Of a stretch of DNA of 17,518 bases, positions 13,760-17,518 are shown in pieces. Location: assembly GCA_964389805.1 (NCBI GenBank), contig CAYMFU010000085.1, positions 1-17,518 of the forward strand, given 5' to 3'. The stretch is from JAGTVG01 sp964389805 (GTDB taxonomy: Bacteria; Bacteroidota; Bacteroidia; Cytophagales; Cyclobacteriaceae). The translations under genes and the position numbers were made by a program. Numbering within the stretch: position 1 is the first letter of the stretch; each line of letters begins with the position of its first letter. The notes under the pieces were generated by a model that saw only the letters and a program-made list of their open reading frames with translations, had not been told where the DNA came from and searched no databases.

Positions 13760-14965
13760 ATGATTACCAGAAGGGAATTGATGAAGAAATTGGCCGGGAT
13801 GCCACTTGTTGGAGGTATGTTCGGTGCAGGAATACTAACCCCAGGTATGGCCTCAGCCAGTGTGGCTCGCAGGGATTATTTTAAAGAACTGGGGGTTAGG
13901 ACATTTATTAATGCGGCTGGCACATATACCTTCATGACAGGCTCACTGATGAGGCCGGAAGTTATCGATGCATATAATTACGCTACCAATGATTACGTAA
14001 TATTGGACGATCTTCAGGATAAGGTGGGTGAGAGGATTGCACAATTATTGCATTGTGAAGCAGCAACTATCACCTCGGGAGCTGCATCGGCAATTACACT
14101 CGGGACCGCAGGTATATTGTCCGGGATGGATGAAGAAAAAGTTATCCAGATTCCTGACCTTACAGGGATGAAAAGTGAAGTGATTATTCAAAAATCACAT
14201 AAAATAGGATATGGTCATGCCATTCGAAACTGTGGGGTTAAGATCATAGAAGTAGAGACTAGAAAAGAACTGGAAAACGCCATTAATGAAAAGACAGCAA
14301 TGATGTGGTTCTTTAATGGCAATAATTTTGTTGGAAAGATACAGGATGAAGAATTTGTCCAGATAGCTAAGAAACATGGAATTCCTTCTTTTAATGATTG
14401 TGCAGCAGATGTCCCCCCTGTTGAAAATTTATGGAAATATACTGATATGGGCTTTGACCTGGTCACGTTTTCCGGAGGGAAAGGACTGAGAGGGCCTCAA
14501 AGTGGTGGCTTATTGACCGGGAAGAAGAAATATATTGATGCAGCACGATTACATGCCGCACCACGGGGAAATACAGTTGGAAGAGGAATGAAGGTAAATA
14601 AAGAGGAGATCCTTGGCATGCTTGTGACTATTGAATCATATCTGGCACGGGATCATGCAAAAGACTGGGACCTGTGGGAGATGCAGATCAAGACTATAAT
14701 CGATGCTGTTGCTGATATTCCAGGTGTTGAGCCGGAAAGGCATGTTCCCGAAGTTGCCAATCACGTACCGTCATTGAGATTATCATGGGATCAGAATAAA
14801 ATTAAAATGACACCAGATGACTTACGTCAAAAACTCCGGGATGGACACCCCTCAATCGAAACCGTAGGAGGATCAAAATCAGTTGGAATAACAACCTGGA
14901 TGATGCAGCCCGGACAGGAAAGAATTGTAGCCTCCCGAATTAGTGAAATATTAAGGAAAGGATAA
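13760..14965 (+). CDS. Tat-exported SelA-like PLP-dependent enzyme (D-glucosaminate ammonia-lyase-like)
   Basis: A 401-residue fold-type I PLP enzyme of the SelA-like group (COG1921) that includes D-glucosaminate-6-phosphate ammonia-lyases rather than true selenocysteine synthases. Conserved points are INAAGTYTFMTGS (50-62), TSGAASAITLGTAG (105-118), FNDCAADVPP (211-220, D213) and FSGGKGLRGPQSGG (237-250), with K241 the probable Schiff-base lysine. Residues 1-34 form a Tat signal (TRRELMKKLAG, a Gly/Met-rich core, and cleavage near MASA). In the known ammonia-lyases the enzyme releases an enamine that becomes a 2-keto-3-deoxy acid, which fits the RidA gene 100 bp upstream and the COG3964 amidohydrolase before it. 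No selA, selB or tRNA-Sec is visible nearby. True SelA is longer (about 460 residues) and cytosolic. Family call strong; reaction inferred. Confidence 0.9.
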   Translation: MITRRELMKKLAGMPLVGGMFGAGILTPGMASASVARRDYFKELGVRTFINAAGTYTFMTGSLMRPEVIDAYNYATNDYVILDDLQDKVGERIAQLLHCEAATITSGAASAITLGTAGILSGMDEEKVIQIPDLTGMKSEVIIQKSHKIGYGHAIRNCGVKIIEVETRKELENAINEKTAMMWFFNGNNFVGKIQDEEFVQIAKKHGIPSFNDCAADVPPVENLWKYTDMGFDLVTFSGGKGLRGPQSGGLLTGKKKYIDAARLHAAPRGNTVGRGMKVNKEEILGMLVTIESYLARDHAKDWDLWEMQIKTIIDAVADIPGVEPERHVPEVANHVPSLRLSWDQNKIKMTPDDLRQKLRDGHPSIETVGGSKSVGITTWMMQPGQERIVASRISEILRKG

Positions 14966-15093
14966 TTATTGAATACATATAAGTTCTGACGCATTATTTT
15001 TTGAAATCCTTAATGGCTTGAATTTTGTAGTGAAAATGTTGATCATTCATCTGATTACAAATTGAATTTTATTGAGCAATAAATAGTAATGAA

Positions 15094-16308
15094 ATGAAAA
15101 GAATATTTTATACCCTTACAATATTTATAATCCTTATACCTCTCTATTGTTTCTCACAGGAACCAACCAAATGGCGAGGACCTGATCAAAATGGATATTA
15201 TCAGGATACTGGACTGTTGAAAGAGTGGCCAGATGGAGGGCCTGAAGTATTATGGCAATATAATAAGTTAGGTGATGGATTTTCTTCACCATCATTTGGA
15301 AATGGTCGTATATATGTATCCGCCATGGAAGATCAAACCGGATTCGTATATGCGCTTGAACAGGATGGAACTATGATCTGGAAAGCTCCTTATGGACCTG
15401 AATTCTATGAAAGTTATCCTGGTAGCAGGGGAACACCTGTTATCGATGGAGATAAACTCTATATGATAAGTGGAAAAGGGCATCTATCCTGTTTGAGTTC
15501 TAATTCTGGTAAGATCATCTGGCATAAGGACTTGTTTAAAGAGTATGGCGGACGAAATACACAGTGGGGGCTTGCTGAGACCTTGTTAATTCATGGAGAT
15601 ATGCTTATTTGCACACCAGGTGGCCGGGAGCATAATATGATGGCATTTAATAAATCGAATGGGGATATAATATGGACAAGTAAAGCCATGGGTGAAATAT
15701 CAGCCTATTGTTCCCCGCTTTTAATTGAAATTGGAGGGCGTAATCTGATCGTTACACATACGGCAGATCATATAATCGGCGTTGATGCAGACACAGGGAA
15801 ACTCTTATGGAACCATTCACACCCGAACAGGTATTCTGTTCACCCAAACACACCTCTTTATCACGATGGACAGGTCTTCTGTTTCAGTGGTTACGGAAAG
15901 GGTGGGGCGATGTTAAAATTGAACGAAGATGGTAGTAAAGTTAACCAAATATGGTATAGCAAAACCATGGATAGCCGGATGGGTGGAGCTGTATTTCTTA
16001 ATGGCTTTATGTACGGCTCCGGGGATTCCAATCGTGAGTGGCAATGCATTGACTGGAATACCGGTAAGGTTGTTTATGAGTCAAAAGAGATTGGAAATGG
16101 AGTTGTAATTGCAGCAGAAGGTATGTTATATGCCTATAGCCAGCGTGGAGAACTTGCACTGATAAAACCTGAATCTTCTTCCTTCAAGGTGATCAATAAA
16201 GTTAAAATATCCGTGGGAAGCGGTCAACATTGGGCACATCCTGCAATAAATAATGGTAGATTGTTTATCCGGCATGGAAATACTATGGTAGCCTATAAAA
16301 TTCGCTAA
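15094..16308 (+). CDS. Secreted PQQ-like (BamB-type) beta-propeller protein
   Basis: A 404-residue secreted protein with a Sec signal ending near residue 21 (CFS/QE). The mature part starts with WRGPDQNG, a signature of PQQ-like repeat proteins frequent in Bacteroidota and Planctomycetes. At least six propeller strand units follow of the type G-x-(V/I)-x-(A/C)-(L/I)-x-x-(D/S)-G-x-x-(I/L)-W, for example VYALEQDGTMIW, LSCLSSNSGKIIW, MMAFNKSNGDIIW and IIGVDADTGKLLW. I see no residues that would prove PQQ or metal binding, so dehydrogenase activity should not be assumed; a scaffold or ligand-binding role is possible. It lies 128 bp after the SelA-like gene, possibly with its own promoter: a GAatTTTG at 15020-15027 is a one-mismatch -7 candidate. 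A paralogue follows 156 bp downstream. Confidence 0.87.
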   Translation: MKRIFYTLTIFIILIPLYCFSQEPTKWRGPDQNGYYQDTGLLKEWPDGGPEVLWQYNKLGDGFSSPSFGNGRIYVSAMEDQTGFVYALEQDGTMIWKAPYGPEFYESYPGSRGTPVIDGDKLYMISGKGHLSCLSSNSGKIIWHKDLFKEYGGRNTQWGLAETLLIHGDMLICTPGGREHNMMAFNKSNGDIIWTSKAMGEISAYCSPLLIEIGGRNLIVTHTADHIIGVDADTGKLLWNHSHPNRYSVHPNTPLYHDGQVFCFSGYGKGGAMLKLNEDGSKVNQIWYSKTMDSRMGGAVFLNGFMYGSGDSNREWQCIDWNTGKVVYESKEIGNGVVIAAEGMLYAYSQRGELALIKPESSSFKVINKVKISVGSGQHWAHPAINNGRLFIRHGNTMVAYKIR

Positions 16309-16372
16309 GAGTATGTGTTAAAGTACCTATAGCACATGATTTATATCATATAATTAGTGGGGTATTAATTCT

Positions 16373-16380
16373 TAAATTTG
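16373..16380 (+). promoter_or_regulatory. Bacteroidota-type -7 promoter box (TAAATTTG)
   Basis: TAAATTTG matches the TAnnTTTG -7 consensus of Bacteroidota housekeeping promoters exactly. It lies 85 bp upstream of the ATG at 16465, implying a 5' UTR of roughly 75-80 bases. The -33 element is poor; TTAG at 16354-16357 is the only nearby candidate. It suggests that the second PQQ-like gene can be transcribed separately from the upstream cluster. Confidence 0.45.
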
Positions 16381-16464
16381 TATAGGGCGGTGGATTGGTA
16401 GCTATATTAAGCAGCTATTTATTATTTAATCTTTCTCCCATATCCATATTTTAAATTATATGAT

Positions 16465-17518
16465 ATGAAAAATATAACCATTCTAGTGCTTTTATTCTTT
16501 GTTTTTCAACCCATTTTCTCGCAGGAAGCACAGTGGCGTGGCCCACTAAGAAATGGTCAGTTTCCGGATAAAGGATTACTGAAAGAATGGCCCGCCGATG
16601 GTCCGGATATGCTGCTTAAGGTTGAAGGTATTGGCATGGGATATTCCTCACCTGTTCTTTATAAGGATATGATCTATGTAACGGGTAAGAAAGGGGAGGA
16701 AGACTTTTTGAGTGCCATCGATATGAATGGGGATATTATATACCAGGTAAAATATGGATCTTCCTGGAACCAGTCATACCCGGAAACCCGCTCTACTCCA
16801 ACACTGGATGGTGACAGGATTTATGTGGTAAGTGGCATTGGAGAAGTGGTTTGTTTGAATGTTAGCGACGGCCATATTATTTGGTCAGTAGATGCTAATC
16901 AACTTTATGAGGGTGATATACATCGATGGGGTGTGGCCGAATCACCCCTGATCATCGACAATAAGGTGCTATACACCTGTGGAGGAGATATATCCTCAGT
17001 AGTTGCCCTGAACAAGTATTCCGGTGAAATAGAATGGCAATCGGAAAGTCTTGGCGGCCAGCGGACCTATGTTTCTCCTGTTTTATATCATAAGGACGAC
17101 AAACAATTAATAGTGGCTTTAACCGCCCATCATGTCTTAGGGATCATGCCTGAAAATGGCAGGATTGTATGGCATTATGAGTATTTGCCACCTGAAGGTG
17201 CCTCAGGCCGCGGTGCGACAAACAGTACCAATTCACCCATCACAAAAGGCGATGAAATCTTTGTTTCGAAGGGCTATAATCAATATGGTGTTATGCTGAA
17301 AGTTTCTGCCGACATGAGTTCTATAGAGGAAAAATGGAGAACGAGCGTCATGGATACGCATCATGGGCACTATGTAAATGTTGGGGATTATTTATATGGA
17401 TCTAACTGGGAGAGCAATTCTACCGGGAACTGGGTATGCCTGGACTGGAATTCAGGAGAGGTGATGTATGAGCAGAAGTGGAATACGAAAGGATCTATTG
17501 CACTGGCAGATGGCAAAT
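16465..17518 (+). CDS. Second PQQ-like beta-propeller protein (partial, 3' end outside window)
   Basis: The visible 351 codons start at the ATG at 16465 and run off the right edge. A Sec signal (MKNITILVLLFFVFQPIFS, cleaved before QE) is followed by WRGPLRNG and GLLKEWPADGPD, nearly the same opening as the upstream protein (WRGPDQNG, GLLKEWPDGGPE). Later blades also correspond: SYPETRSTPTLDGDRIYVVSG here against SYPGSRGTPVIDGDKLYMISG upstream, and WVCLDWNSGEVMYE against WQCIDWNTGKVVYE. It is therefore a tandem paralogue that has diverged considerably. By comparison with the first copy only about 55 residues are missing. Function is unknown, probably a periplasmic propeller partner of the exported enzymes; a dehydrogenase role is not supported. 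Confidence 0.87.
   Translation, partial: MKNITILVLLFFVFQPIFSQEAQWRGPLRNGQFPDKGLLKEWPADGPDMLLKVEGIGMGYSSPVLYKDMIYVTGKKGEEDFLSAIDMNGDIIYQVKYGSSWNQSYPETRSTPTLDGDRIYVVSGIGEVVCLNVSDGHIIWSVDANQLYEGDIHRWGVAESPLIIDNKVLYTCGGDISSVVALNKYSGEIEWQSESLGGQRTYVSPVLYHKDDKQLIVALTAHHVLGIMPENGRIVWHYEYLPPEGASGRGATNSTNSPITKGDEIFVSKGYNQYGVMLKVSADMSSIEEKWRTSVMDTHHGHYVNVGDYLYGSNWESNSTGNWVCLDWNSGEVMYEQKWNTKGSIALADGK

Noticed and set aside
13760..14965. True selenocysteine synthase (SelA)
   Set aside because: It carries a Tat signal, is shorter than SelA, has no selB or tRNA-Sec nearby, and sits beside a COG3964 amidohydrolase as D-glucosaminate ammonia-lyase-like members do.
15094..17518. PQQ-dependent alcohol dehydrogenases
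   Set aside because: Only propeller repeats are seen; the characteristic PQQ-site residues and length (about 550-600 residues) of those dehydrogenases are absent.

Overview
The window looks like a chromosomal segment of a Bacteroidota bacterium, probably an environmental, non-gut lineage. The evidence is moderate-to-low GC, starts mostly without Shine-Dalgarno sequences, one clean Bacteroidota-type -7 box (TAnnTTTG), and protein families common in Bacteroidota and Planctomycetes. I cannot name a genus. There are 13 well-supported protein genes (11 complete, 2 cut by the window edges). I see no RNA genes, insertion sequences or CRISPR array.

Layout. Positions 1-744 (minus) hold the 5' part of a class III nucleotide cyclase with a transmembrane segment and the start of a TolB-like domain. 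A divergent intergenic region with a perfect FNR-type dyad separates it from a two-gene plus-strand operon (972-3551): a Tat-exported Gfo/Idh/MocA oxidoreductase and a Tat-exported sugar-phosphate-isomerase-like TIM barrel. A guanylate-kinase-like P-loop protein (3531-4286, minus) converges on it with a 21-bp overlap. A cytosolic Gfo/Idh/MocA protein follows (4487-5581). Next is a hairpin-rich leader and a lipoprotein predicted to be a seven-bladed FG-GAP propeller (5836-7086), which ends in a structured 3' region and an intrinsic terminator (7272-7301).

From 7522 to about 14965 there is a co-directional, closely spaced cluster in which every product carries an export signal: a DegT-type PLP aminotransferase (Tat), a neutral-ceramidase-fold protein (Sec), a DUF362 protein (Tat), a COG3964-type amidohydrolase (Sec), a RidA enamine/imine deaminase (Tat) and a SelA-like PLP enzyme (Tat). 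Two tandem paralogous PQQ-like beta-propeller proteins follow (15094-16308, and 16465 to past the right edge).

How they may work together (inference). Six twin-arginine signals, two on PLP enzymes and one on RidA, suggest an extracytoplasmic, cofactor-dependent route for an amino- or N-acyl-substituted carbohydrate or polyol. The amidohydrolase could remove an acyl group, the SelA-like enzyme could eliminate ammonia to an enamine/imine, and RidA could hydrolyse that intermediate. DegT and the exported Gfo/Idh/MocA and isomerase-like proteins could do transamination/redox and isomerisation. The substrate is unknown. This exported PLP/RidA module is the strongest candidate for an undescribed system here.
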